A DNA stretch of 64,000 nt, from assembly GCA_951799405.1 (NCBI GenBank), contig OX637338.1, positions 5,146,001-5,210,000 on the forward strand. The letters run 5' to 3'. Source of the DNA: Agapetus fuscipes (taxonomy: Eukaryota > Arthropoda > Insecta > Trichoptera > Glossosomatidae). Of the stretch, positions 9,630 to 19,370 are shown one piece after another; the stretch's first letter is position 1; the number at the start of each line of letters is the position of its first letter. The position numbers and the translations under genes were made by a program. The notes under the pieces were generated by a model that was given only the letters and a program-made list of their open reading frames with translations, was not told the origin of the DNA and did not search any database.

Positions 9630-9895
9630 GATTGCTCCCCCAATTCTTGTTTATCGTATACGCCAATTATGTCAAATATGACTTTTTCATGCAGTTGTCT
9701 TGAGAATCAAATTCTACACAATCTGAGCCAAGAAAACCCGTAAAACTCGATAATGTGAGAGTTCTTTTAAATATTTTTTAAATAAATTTCTTGTTTTCAT
9801 AAGACACATTGGTCCAGTACACATGAAAACATTGCTCATGTTAAATTTTCTCAATGGCGTGCCGTATACGATAAACAAGAACTAAGGCAGCGAGA
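9630..9895. mobile_element. T-element, compact MITE form
   Basis: Left TIR AGATTGCTCCCCCAATTCTT then GTTTATCGTATACG; right TIR on the minus strand ATCTCGCTGCCTTAGTTCTT then GTTTATCGTATACG. Shares GTCAAATATGAC and CTACACAATCTGAGCC with the 3097 copy. 266 bp, no coding capacity. Confidence 0.75.
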
Positions 9896-10890
9896 TGTTG
9901 TGATTTGAGGAAATCGAGGAGTGAATAGATGGATCAAATTTATGATACAGCGAATACTTTTATATTGGTGATATAATAATTATTTTTTAATACATTGTAT
10001 GGAAAGAAATATAAAAGTTGGAAGTTTATAAGAACTTAAAAACTCAGTTAAAATTCTAATTTCATTTGTACACTGATTTGTCTGAACATAACTTTCAAAA
10101 TTGGAACTTTTGAATTCGTTGTTCCCTTTGCCTGTCAAAACTGATTTTGCCTTTTTTTCCGAAAACGTTAATATTACTACCCTTAAGGTGGCTAGTGTGT
10201 TTTATCGATTAACAAACAATAAAAAAATGCAGAATTTCTCGCAATGTAGCGGATTAATTTCCTCGATGAAAAGGCTGTCTTCCTTAGCTGTGAAAATATA
10301 TACGTGCCTGATTGCGTAGAATATCACATCAAGTAATGCTAATTTAAGATAATTTCCATTGATGTGTTTTTTTCTATATTAAAAAGCTTCCATAGTATGT
10401 ATGTATTGTATACTACTGAATTTTTAATTCATAATTAGATCAATTAATTCAAGATGCAGGTATGTTTGACTGCGTACATAAGTAGACTCACATGAACTAC
10501 CTACATTATGATTAAACAGAAGGCTCTTTCACCGCCTACATGATTGTGTTAAGTCAAAAAGAGAATGCGATTCCCTGATTACTTCGTAAGCCAGCATGTA
10601 TTTCTTTCAGACAGTTTTTGCCGTTGCACCTGCCCACCTGTGTTGACGTTGCAAATATAATTCATTCCCGAATACACATTGTGCGCTTGTAAAAGGTTTC
10701 GTGACTTATATCGTGTCTGAATCAAAATTGTTGCAATAATTCGAGTTAAACGCATGGGCAAGTACAAAATGCATCAACTTTTGATATATTTTTACTGATT
10801 TTCACTACGTAAGACAAAGATAAACTTTCTTTTAAGTCAATCCAAAGAAAACCTGACGGTATAAAAATGAGGAAGTATATTGTGTACTTA
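9896..10890. other. Unannotated 1 kb
   Basis: AT-rich unique-looking DNA. The open frames of 60-70 codons here have no recognised motif. Confidence 0.35.
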
Positions 10891-11109
10891 GGGCCTGTTG
10901 CACCAAACTCCAATCAGACAAAAATCAAAATTAAGTGTGATTTCTCCCATCAAATATATTTTTTTTTTTTGCAAATACGTAAATCAGCTAATGTACATTA
11001 TCTTTCCTGTTGAAATTCCTCATATTACCCACTTCCGAGAAATATTTAACCGAGATCCTTACCAGAATTAAGCAATCAAATATTGATTGGAGATGGGTGC
11101 AACAGGCCC
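10891..11109. mobile_element. PIF/Harbinger-like MITE
   Basis: The 219-bp element begins GGGCCTGTTGCACCAAACTC and ends in the inverted form, with CCAATCA/TGATTGG continuing the TIR (about 26 bp). It is flanked on both sides by TTA (10888-10890, 11110-11112), the 3-bp duplication characteristic of PIF/Harbinger elements. Non-coding. Confidence 0.75.
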
Positions 11110-11173
11110 TTAATAAGATACTGTAGTACACATATTATGGTTCATTCTTATGAAACTTACACTTCCATGATCC

Positions 11174-11320
11174 ATAATCTTAGTTGCAGAGATAAATTTA
11201 CATTTAAAATTCATATTTTATGTATTCCCACAAGCAGATACGTATATAATCGCGCTAACACATGCCGTTTGAACTTTAAAACCCAAATCTCAAAGGAACA
11301 TAAACCTTGCAACTCTTACC
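11174..11320 (-). repeat. A-repeat, 3' half
   Basis: Read on the minus strand it covers GTTGCAAGGTTTATGTTC to the GCAACTAAGATTATGGAT tail. Confidence 0.7.
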
Positions 11321-11964
11321 TAATTAGCAAAATGAAGTATTTTTTACAGTATGGTCAGTCAGCATTATATCAACCTTATAAGTCAAATAACTTATCAACT
11401 CACTATGTATTTTTTTGCCCTTTTCTAGCAACCATTTTGATTTACTTTGACATTTTTTTTTACTAACTTGGCAGCACAATTTTTTGACTTAAGGATTTTG
11501 CAAGTCCATTCAAAGTATACAGTATCGAGTATATTCGATGCATAAACAAATAAAATAAAGTGAATTAAAACAATGTTTTACCATTTATATTTTTAAATAT
11601 TTATATACATACAGTATCGATTTTCTCTCACAAAAATAAAACTATTTTTTTTCTAAAGTAAGGAAAGAGAAAAGATTACTTCACTATATACTTTGACAGC
11701 AACATGGCCAGATTCTTCTTATAATCAATTACAATGTAAACTGTTTTATCAGACTGTGGACATTGTATTTTAATCCGACTTTATAAATACTAATCTGACT
11801 TAAAAAGTCACTGGACATCGCAATGACTAGACCGAGCAGGTGTACCAACTGATATAAATTATTTCTTTTGTTGTGTGTCGCAACAGGTTCCACAAGTACC
11901 TCTCAGTCAGTGGCGTGCCTTCGGTTTCTGCCGTACGCATGCTGGATAATTAAAGTTGCGTTTA
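11321..11964. other. Unannotated stretch
   Basis: AT-rich DNA. A few GC-richer bases (11880-11940) show no motif. Confidence 0.3.
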
Positions 11965-12222
11965 CTAAATCTAAAATCTAAATCTAAGCTGCAAAGATAT
12001 GTATCAATTAAGATTCATATTCAACGCATTCCCATAAGCAGAAATGTATAAGTTCGCGCTAACGTATGCCGCATGTGGACCTACAATATAAAAACCCAAT
12101 CCAATGAATCTCAAATAAATATAAGCCCTGCAACTCTTGCCGACCTTCCCTGAAACAGGGGTGACATTGGCAAAGTGAACCAATTTTTCAGTTTGGGTGG
12201 TCAGTCGCAAACAATAAGTCAA
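11965..12222 (-). repeat. A-repeat, nearly complete
   Basis: Full length apart from the first few bases. The tail at 11965-11990 shows TAGATTTAGATTTTAGATTT on the minus strand, a clear expanded heptamer tail. Confidence 0.8.
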
Positions 12223-12950
12223 TTATTCTGATATTGGTATGAAACGTACTAATATAACGCGACAGTGTAGGTATTCAATAATATAAATACGAGATACAAT
12301 GTAAATATAATATACAATGAGTCATTCATAATATTGTGAACGTGCAAGCGTCTAAAAGAAAAAAGCCATAGCAAAAGCTAAGCATATTTGATATTATTAT
12401 TTTGTGTATTCGACACATATGATATGTGAATGTATGTGTGTCTTATCGAATGAGCAAAGAGCTCTATCGTATATGTGTGTACATCTCCATACAAGCTTTA
12501 CGACTTTTAGCTTTTTTCATACGTTAGACAAAGACAGGTATATCGCTTGACACATCAATACAGTTTTGTTCGACAATGACCAATAATAAAAGCCTAGTAC
12601 TGTCCCACACAAATGGCAGTAGCATGAATTTTGACGGCGGGAAATTTAAAAAGACGCATGACGATAATATCTTTAATCCACTCAAAAATATTCATTATTT
12701 TAATTTCTGAAGGTACGCATGCTCAGCTTTTTAGCTTGTATGATAGTCACGCTACTGCTCTCAGTGGTCAACAACCTAGATCAACGGCTTCACAAAAAGT
12801 ACTACACCTCTATTTAGAGCTGCAGAATCTAAAGTAAAGACAAAATATTCGATATCCCTCACTACACACAAGAGCTAAGTCTCTTTTTGGTGAGGTAAAG
12901 CGTAACTATAATCTAATCAGCAATGTAATAGATTTAAGGGAAAAAATGTA
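12223..12950. other. Unannotated stretch
   Basis: AT-rich with an imperfect palindrome around CACATATGATATGTG (12414-12428). No repeat family. Confidence 0.3.
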
Positions 12951-13281
12951 TTCTTGGACCGGTCCGTTGTCCAGTGGCAACACTTTGGACTCGTTAATGG
13001 AAGTTTGTGGATTCGGATCCCAGCGGAGCACAAAAAATATACCATTTATATTTCCAAATATGCTCTTTGCTGGGTTGAAAAAAATCATAAAGCCTTTACC
13101 AAAGACCGGTCACGAAAGGTCCATCCAGCCTTACAGTAGGCTGGGTCTTGCTTAAGTATTGGCGCTTTGTAGCGACGACCAAGTTCGTTCACCTCTGCGG
13201 CACTACAAGTGTCATAGACCCCTAGAGTCTCTAGAATCTAGGGAGTTTCCCGCACAGGATTTCTTAAAAAAAAAAAAAAAA
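12951..13281 (+). mobile_element. SINE-B, full length with poly-A tail
   Basis: Begins TTCTTGGACCGGTCC. A-box-like GTTGTCCAGTGG, B-box-like GGATTCGGATCCC, body (TATACCATTTATATTTC, GCTGGGTTGAAAA, CATCCAGCCTTACAG, GGCGCTTTGTAGCGACGACC), then the B tail (CACCTCTGCGGCACTAC, TCATAGACCCCTAGAGTC, CCCGCACAGGATTTCTT) and 16 A residues (13266-13281). Forms an inverted pair with the copy at 14115. Confidence 0.85.
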
Positions 13282-13641
13282 TACACACGCAAAAAATCAA
13301 CTCCCAAATATGGTAGGTACCTATGTGTTTTGAAAATAGAACTGGTGCCCCCTACCAAGAAAAGAAATGAATTTAAAATGTTTTATTCAGTAAATCGGGT
13401 GGGTAAATTGCTTATCATCTGACTAAAAGACAATAAAATTACAATAATTTGCCGTTTTCAAATTAGGGGATGAAATTTGAAAATGTCAAAATCTATAAGA
13501 ACGCAATTACAAGGTTGGGTTTGTTATCCCATTACTGCTTGTAATCTTATTTTGAACGCATCGTCTAAAAGTAACACTAAAAAAGGTTAACTCATTATCA
13601 AAAATATGTATTTTAGAGTTATCCAAATAAAACTATATTTT
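13282..13641. other. Unannotated spacer
   Basis: AT-rich DNA between SINE-B and the hairpin. Nothing recognised. Confidence 0.3.
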
Positions 13642-13822
13642 TTTAAAATAAAGCTATTTTTTGTTTAACGTAGTTTATTTTCACAATAATATTTTATATC
13701 TCGAGCACTTTCGACCATCAATATTCAGGTCATTATCAAGAGTGATGGTCGAAAGTGCTCGAGATATAAAATATTATTGTAAAAATAAACTACGTTAAAC
13801 AAAAAATAGCTTCATTTAAAAA
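13642..13822. repeat. Giant hairpin 1 (near-perfect inverted repeat)
   Basis: Left arm 13642-13720 and right arm 13743-13822 are complementary over about 78 bp with very few mismatches; the loop is 22 bases. The arm includes CGTAGTTTATTTTCACAATA, ATATCTCGAGCACTTTCGAC. Both this and the copy at 29349 are followed by the same block, TGAATTTTCACTGTGTGAAT then ACACAAACCCTACAAAATCT, so the palindrome is part of a larger mobile repeat. Head-to-head terminal repeats are known in Penelope-like elements; that assignment is inference only. Confidence 0.8.
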
Positions 13823-13872
13823 AAAATGAATTTTCACTGTGTGAATACACAAACCCTACAAAATCTAAAACT
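13823..13872 (+). repeat. Conserved 3' flank of the hairpin repeat
   Basis: TGAATTTTCACTGTGTGAAT and ACACAAACCCTACAAAATCT recur in the same position after hairpin 2 (about 29576-29620). TTTTCACTGTGTGAA is itself a small imperfect palindrome. Confidence 0.65.
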
Positions 13873-14113
13873 ATATTTGATTATTAATAACGTCAGTTGT
13901 AATGTGAAATAATACTAATTCAGGCCAGTTTATGTTGACTGTTTTTTTATGTGCTGTACATCTTATGGTTTTGTGTGAACTTTGTCGTTGCTATTCAGGT
14001 TCCATTCAAGTAAGGAAAAGACGTATGAATCTTTAATCCATCATAAATACTTTTATGCAAATATGCAGTCTGACAAATTGACCACTAGATACGTCTCGTG
14101 AAACAACTTGTTA
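13873..14113. other. Unannotated spacer
   Basis: AT-rich; nothing recognised. Confidence 0.3.
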
Positions 14114-14114
14114 T

Positions 14115-14441
14115 TTTTTTTTTTTTTAAGAAATCCTGTGCGGGAGACTCCCTAGATTCTAAAGACTCAAGGGGTCTATGACACTTGTTGTAGTGCCGCA
14201 GAGGTGTACGAGCTTGGTCGTCGCTACAAAGCGCCAATACTCAAGCAAGACCCAGTTGCTGTAAGGCTGGATGGACCTTTGGTGACTGGTCATTGGTAAA
14301 GGTTTATGAATTTTTCAACCCAGCGAAGAGCACATTCGAAATATAAATGGTATATTTTTGTGCTCCGCCGGGATCCGAATTCACAACCTTCCATTTACGA
14401 GTCCGAAGTGTTGCCACTACGGACTACGGACCGGTCCAAGA
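14115..14441 (-). mobile_element. SINE-B, tRNA-like part and tail of a 5S-headed composite
   Basis: Poly-T at 14114-14127 is the poly-A tail on the minus strand; the body and B tail match 12951-13281 throughout, and the A-box region carries the GTAGTCCGTAGTGG variant also present at 46547. Immediately upstream on the minus strand, with no spacer beyond ATCTTGGACC, lies a 5S rRNA-like sequence. AACTTGTTAT (14105-14114) and AACGTCGTTAT (14561-14571) may be an imperfect duplication enclosing both parts. Confidence 0.85.
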
Positions 14442-14442
14442 T

Positions 14443-14560
14443 GCCAACGACACGCGGTGTACCTGAGCGGTTACCCATCCAAGCACTGACCACGCCCAAT
14501 GTTGCTTAACTTCGGTGATCTATGGGAACCGGTGCTTTCAACATGGCTAACGTCGTTGAC
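14443..14560 (-). pseudogene. 5S rRNA-derived sequence (head of composite SINE)
   Basis: On the minus strand the order is GCCATGTTGAAAGCACCGGT, GATCACCGAAGTTAAGCAAC, GTGCTTGGATGGGTAACCGC, ending in GTGTCGTTGGC. This is the 5S rRNA layout, about 118 bp against the usual 120. The internal promoter parts are intact: box A AAGTTAAGCAAC (14501-14512) and box C GCTTGGATGGGTAACCGC (14467-14484). Several positions differ from a typical animal 5S gene (for example CATTGGGCGTGGT in the central domain), and there is no T-run terminator at its 3' end, because the SINE-B unit follows directly. It is therefore read as a SINE head and not as a working 5S gene. Confidence 0.85.
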
Positions 14561-14571
14561 AACGTCGTTAT

Positions 14572-15634
14572 AAAGCATGAAATAAAGTAATGTGTAATTT
14601 ATTATCAAAGAAATTGATTTTTACTGACAATTAATTTTTTTTTTAATTCAAAATATATTTTTTTAAACAACACACAGTGCCTGCCCGAAAAACCTCACTA
14701 CTTTCTCTTTCCTACCTTGAATTTTGATCCTTTTGTTTTGATATATTTATATTATTTTGAAAAACATCTTAGGGTCTTGCATTTGTCAATGATGCAACTC
14801 AAATACAGCACGTATGTATGTACATAGATACCTACATTTCGACAAAAAGTAAAATGAAAAAAAAATTATAAGTGTTATTATATCTGTTGGGCTCAGAATA
14901 GGATCACAAGATTCAGAATCACACAACCAAAAAACGGACCCGCTCTAAAAAAAGCCACTTTGGCAGGTGCAACTTTTGTGTGATGGCCGACCCGTCTTTT
15001 TTTGTTCTTCTTTTTATTAAATGGAGAACCGTTGTTGTTTTCGTAAGTTGGACCGTACCCTTACTTTACGTTTAAACTCATTTATTTTACCAAAAAATGT
15101 TAAAAAAGTAAATCGCTCACCTGAGGAGCTGTTTCAGTTTTAATACGTTTGCTTAGAAAACTACGTTGTTGAGTTTAAAAAGGAAGTTTTATACTTGGAA
15201 ACTGTATGGCGCGACGTGTCCGCGACATTAGATAAACTTTTAGTTTATTTTTATTTTAAAGTCACCGTCAACCGTAAATTATTTTTTATTAAGAGTATGG
15301 AAGGAGGGTTTTAATACCTGTACGATACTTAAAAATAAAAATTTAATTAACCGCGCAAGATTAAAATTGATGGAAAAAGAGTACACTTTACTCTTAATTG
15401 TTGTAAGTTCTCGTAGTTATGTGGAATGATGTTTTTTTTTGCAATAAATGTATGTACTATGTAGCTTGCAGAAGATTTGCTGATGTAAAAGTAAACAATT
15501 AAAATCATTATATCTGACATATTTTTCTGAACGAAAGCAAAGTAGGATCTAAATACAATTAAACCACAGACTAGTCGAGGCTAGTTTGCAGAACGATTGC
15601 GTTTTAAGCCATAGGGCTAAGGCTCGATTTCCTT
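14572..15634. other. Unannotated 1 kb
   Basis: AT-rich. GCCTGCCCGAAAAACCTCAC followed by TTTCTCTTTCCTACC at about 14680-14715 recurs at 21707-21745 as a similar block, so a small uncharacterised repeat is present. Confidence 0.35.
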
Positions 15635-16135
15635 CGAGGGTCCCAAATAGACTACTGCAATAGCTTATATGCAGGCCAACCAAAATGTCAATTAAATAGG
15701 CTACAATTGGTTGTAAATGCGTGCGCTCGCATGATTGCTGGTCAGTCGAAATTTACACACATTTCTCCTTTTCTCCACAAGCTTCACTGGCTCCGTATAC
15801 CGGAGCGCATCGAGTTCAAAGTGTGCACGATGGTCCACAAAGCTTTATTTGGAAAAACACCCAAATATCTCGCTGATTTAATCAAACCAGTCACCCTCGG
15901 CAAAAAAAGCCTTACACTGCGCTCGACTGAGACTGGAGCCAAATCAAGAATTGAAGAACCTATAAGAAGAGTTAACACAGTGTTTGGAGAGCGTGCATTT
16001 GCAGTTGCTGGCCCTCTGGCCTGGAACCACCTGCCACATCATGTGAGAGAGCTAGAGGATCATGGAAAGTTCCGGAATGCACTGAAGACAAGCAAATTTC
16101 TGGCATCGTTTGCACCTTCGCCCTTGGAGTGACTA
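15635..16135 (+). mobile_element. CR1/L2-like LINE, C-terminal RT fragment
   Basis: In-frame from about 15638 to the stop at 16130-16132. Motifs: DYCNSLYAG, LNRLQLVVNACARMI, HISPFLHKLHWLRIPERIEF, APSYL-like TPKYLADLI, RRVNTVFGERAFAVAGPLAW, NHLPHHVRE and a terminal KFRNALKTSKFL. This chain (SRLDYCNSL, LHWLPI.RI.FK, AF..A.P..WN.LP, FK..L) is the well-known C-terminus of CR1/L2-type LINE ORF2 proteins. The endonuclease and catalytic RT are absent (5' truncation). The 3' region contains CACGAAACGGCGCTATAAAG and an ATC microsatellite (about 16161-16190). About 165 codons survive without an internal stop. Confidence 0.8.
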
Positions 16136-16398
16136 CATCACGAAACGGCGCTATAAAGAAATCATCAACTCATCATCATCATCATCATCCAGCAGGGAGT
16201 TTGCCACTTAAAATGAAGAAGTTGGCAAAAGGTTGCCCTTTTTACGTAAGAAAATAAATAAATCTCGTTCGTTACATGCAACGTCTTCAAGGATAAAGCG
16301 GCAAAGGTTGCGTTGCTTTGCTACATAAAATCGTTGTGCATTTCTTGGTCGGTTTTTTAGTATTTTTTACAATAATTTCCGAACATTTTTTTTTCAGA

Positions 16399-16632
16399 TC
16401 GGCGTGATGGCCGATGGCTCAAGTGGCTGATCTTTCTAGCGTATTTGGAATAGAATATCGTTGGTTCGATCCCTGCTTGGCATTTAAGCATAACTTTGAT
16501 CCTGGTTCAACAGATGTCATTGGGCAATAATTCATTAAAATATACAATAATGAATTGATGATATTAATACCTGCTTCTGGCTAGGTAGAATGGGTTGGCA
16601 AACTGTATTCCTCTTCACAAATCTATTTTAAT
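16399..16632 (+). mobile_element. SINE-H copy
   Basis: Third tRNA-like family. A-box-like GATGGCTCAAGTGGCTGATC, B-box GGTTCGATCCCTGC, then TTTGATCCTGGTTCAACAGA, TGTCATTGGGCAATAATTCA, TACCTGCTTCTGGCTAGGTA, GAATGGGTTGGCAAACTGTA and TCACAAATCTATTTTAAT at the 3' end. Non-coding. Confidence 0.7.
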
Positions 16633-17237
16633 ACTAGTGATTACATCATTATATAACTAAGTGAAAAAATACTCAATTTATAAAAAATCCCTATTGTTTT
16701 GTTGAAATCAATGAAGTAGATCAGGTGTGAACCATTATCGAAACCTTTTATATTTCCAGCGCACACCTTTACTATCGGCCTGAATGTCAGATATGTTTCG
16801 GTTACTCACTATTGAAAGGGATCGCCGATAACGTTTTAATCGAACCCTTAAAAGGTCCGTAACGAAACAAGTTTCTTTTCGCCAAAAGCAGATAAAATGC
16901 CTTAAATCTACATTATCTTAATTAACAGGAAATTGCTTTATCATCTTTAACGGAACTCTATCTTAAGCAGGTACCTGCGTTGTGTGTTGCTTTGAGCATC
17001 TTCGTGACTCGTGACCGTTCCGTTAGCGAGCGACTTATTAAAAGGTTTTTATCGAATCATTCCAGGAATACTTGCATATTGGTAGGTTCATACTTATCAG
17101 TAAAATATGCAAAATTACGAGAACGTACAATAAATTTTACCTTAAAAAACGATTCGTTAAAATATAATTATTTTGAAGGTACCTAAGGGTCTGCAGTCAT
17201 AACGATGAAAATAAAAATTATAAAACGAGTATAACAA
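16633..17237. other. Unannotated stretch
   Basis: AT-rich; nothing recognised. Confidence 0.3.
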
Positions 17238-17522
17238 TATTTATTTGGTGAGCGCTGTTCTTGTGTGAATCAAGCTTCAAGAGCTCTCTGCAAGCTTGAT
17301 CGTCATTATAGAAAGCGCCAATTCTCAAACAAGATGCAGTTGCTGTAAGGCTGGATGGACCTTTGATAACCGGTCTTTGGTAAAGGTATATGAATTTTTC
17401 AACCCAGCGAAGATAATTTTTTTATAATTAAAAGTTAAGTTTTTGTGCTCCACCAGAAACCAAACTCAGGTCCTTTTTTGTACGAGTCCGTAGCGTTAAC
17501 CACTAGACTAGAGACCGATCCA
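17238..17522 (-). mobile_element. SINE-B with the alternative (B') 3' tail
   Basis: The tRNA-like head (minus strand TCTAGTCTAGTGGTTAACGC) and the B body are followed not by the CCCGCACAGG tail but by GATTCACACAAGAACAGCGC and TCACCAAATAAAT. The B' tail matches the 3' end of the CR1-like LINEs at 48918 and 58050. Confidence 0.75.
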
Positions 17523-17601
17523 ACGTAGATATAAACGAAAGATAAAGGTAGGATATTAACGAATATAAGTCACATTTGTATGGATATATTTGAATATATG
17601 A

Positions 17602-17787
17602 AGTGGAAGTCTTGACGAACATCGATAGATCTTGCCGTATCTATTTGAAGATAAAACGGAATTAAAAATGGTGGCATCTCAAAAGCTGATACATTTTATG
17701 CCGAACAACGATCAACTGTTCAGGCACCACCGTGTTTTATTCCGTGTTTTCTTCAAAAAGGTACGGTAAGATCGAGACTTCCACCCC
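17602..17787. mobile_element. Q-MITE (palindromic)
   Basis: Nearly the whole element is an imperfect palindrome: AGTGGAAGTCT at the left, AGACTTCCACCCC at the right, with GTATCTATTTGAAGATAAAA and its complement inside. The centre carries AGCTGAT-like and GATCAACTGTTCAGGCACC. A second, longer copy lies at 51230. Confidence 0.7.
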
Positions 17788-17810
17788 TGATCAACTTAAT
17801 CCAAAAAATT

Positions 17811-17880
17811 GCAACGCAACTAAGCTACACAAATATTGTAACTTCTTGCCTTGTTCTCCCCGAATGGGGTGTAACCTATA
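17811..17880 (-). mobile_element. SINE-C, 3' end fragment
   Basis: Minus strand: TTCGGGGAGAACAAGGCAAG, AAGTTACAATATTTGTGTAG, CTTAGTTGCG. Only the last 70 bp of the family. Confidence 0.7.
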
Positions 17881-18199
17881 AAATACGCAGTACAGCTCCA
17901 ATAGGATGACATCTTAATTTTACTATTCCTAGGATGTTTGTAAATTGTAGTAACTGCTTATCGTCCTAGCGATTTGTTACGCTATCATGCAGTACCGCAC
18001 GCATATATTATCGTTGTTTATTCAGAAACGTTTTGTCAGGCTTACTTCACACTTCACATACGTGTAATCTCGAGTGACAAAGGTCGAGTTTCCTTATTTT
18101 AATCTTATAAATTATATGGAGACACCCACACGGCACGCCTGAATCCCAAGTTGTACATTCACAAACATCCAATGCGTTTTCCAAAGAATGTATAAAAAC

Positions 18200-18272
18200 T
18201 AGAACAGCGTCTCCAGTGAGCGTTTTGCTTTCCACGCATTTTTGGTAAAACGCTGTGGTTGAGTGTAACTTA
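18200..18272 (+). repeat. N-repeat
   Basis: Good stem: GAGCGTTTTGC ... GGTAAAACGCTGTGGTTGAG. Confidence 0.55.
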
Positions 18273-18744
18273 CAGATAGCAAACAACAAGCCTTGGCAGT
18301 ACATTTGTCTTCGCAGTGGGTATAGCGCCACCTGTAGTCAAATGTCCAACGTCAGCTTTGACTATTTATACTTCGGCTCACAAAAGGCCTATATTCGGTA
18401 CCTACTATCATAAAAGGCTGAATCTAAGAAAAATGGGGATGTAAGAAAAATGTAGCCGCAATCTGAAAGTTGATAATATCCAGATGCAAAAATAATCAAT
18501 TGTATAATATTCTACAATTTACGTGAATCAAAATCTCAATTCAGAAAAAAAAAATGTAGTACTTAAAATATTACAAAATAAAGATCCAAAATTAGAGTCT
18601 TACTTATCCAAAAGAATTTTATCTTTCAAAGACCTTGAAACTGCAAGGAAAGTACTTCATTATGTACAAGTAATTTAACGGTAAATTAATATGTAACACA
18701 ATATGTATCCTCCAAGTACGATACAATTCAGTGTTGTTGCATAA

Positions 18745-19000
18745 CAACAATTGAAATGGAGAGAATGAGTGATGAAAGATTGACGAAGAAAGTATATGTT
18801 GCTAGAATAGATGGATGTCGTGGTAGAGGAAGACCGAGAAAAGTATGGAAGGATCAAATCTCTGAAATAGCGAATGAATGGGATATCCAGAGTCATAATA
18901 AAAGGAGGACTTGTATGAAAAAGGTTATGACTCTGGATGAAATGAAAGAAGTATGCAAGGACAGGAAGAAGTGGCGGCTAATCTGCAATGCTGATTTTTA
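18745..19000 (+). mobile_element. RTE-like LINE, C-terminal fragment
   Basis: Frame 18756-19001 encodes MERMSDERLTKKVYVARIDG, CRGRGRPRKVWKDQI, then KDRKKWRLIC: the same C-terminal block as the 7254 copy, from the GHLERM motif onward. The first part of the RT is missing, and the 3' microsatellite is lost at about 19000, where AATGCTGATTTTTAA replaces the expected sequence. Confidence 0.8.
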
Positions 19001-19119
19001 ATGTTGGTTTATTGGCTTGCTACATTTTTTGCATAAGACATTTTTTACTTTTTTTGTATAGATTTATTTTTAAGGTTTTGTTGTTTTCTTATACTTAAAT
19101 GTTATTTATTACTCGTATT

Positions 19120-19370
19120 CCTTGACTTATAGGTTGGTATGAGGCTGACCACCCATACTGTAAAAAATGGTTCACTTTGCCAGAGTCACCCCTGTTTCAG
19201 GGAATGTCGGCAAGAGTTGCAGGGCAGGGCTTATGTTCATTTGAGGTTTGGATTTTATTTGTAAGTACACATTCAGCATTTGTAAGCGCGAACTACACTT
19301 GTTGGTTTGTGGGCATACATCTGAGAGCTTTAAATGAAAATATCCTTGCAACTTAGATTATAGATTATAG
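19120..19370 (+). repeat. A-repeat, full length
   Basis: One of the best preserved copies, from TTCCTTGACTTATAGG to GCAACTTAGATTATAGATTA. It has a local duplication GCAGGGCAGGGC. Confidence 0.85.

Noticed and set aside
14443..14560. Working 5S rRNA gene
   Set aside because: Diverged central domain, no terminator after the 3' end, and direct fusion to a SINE.
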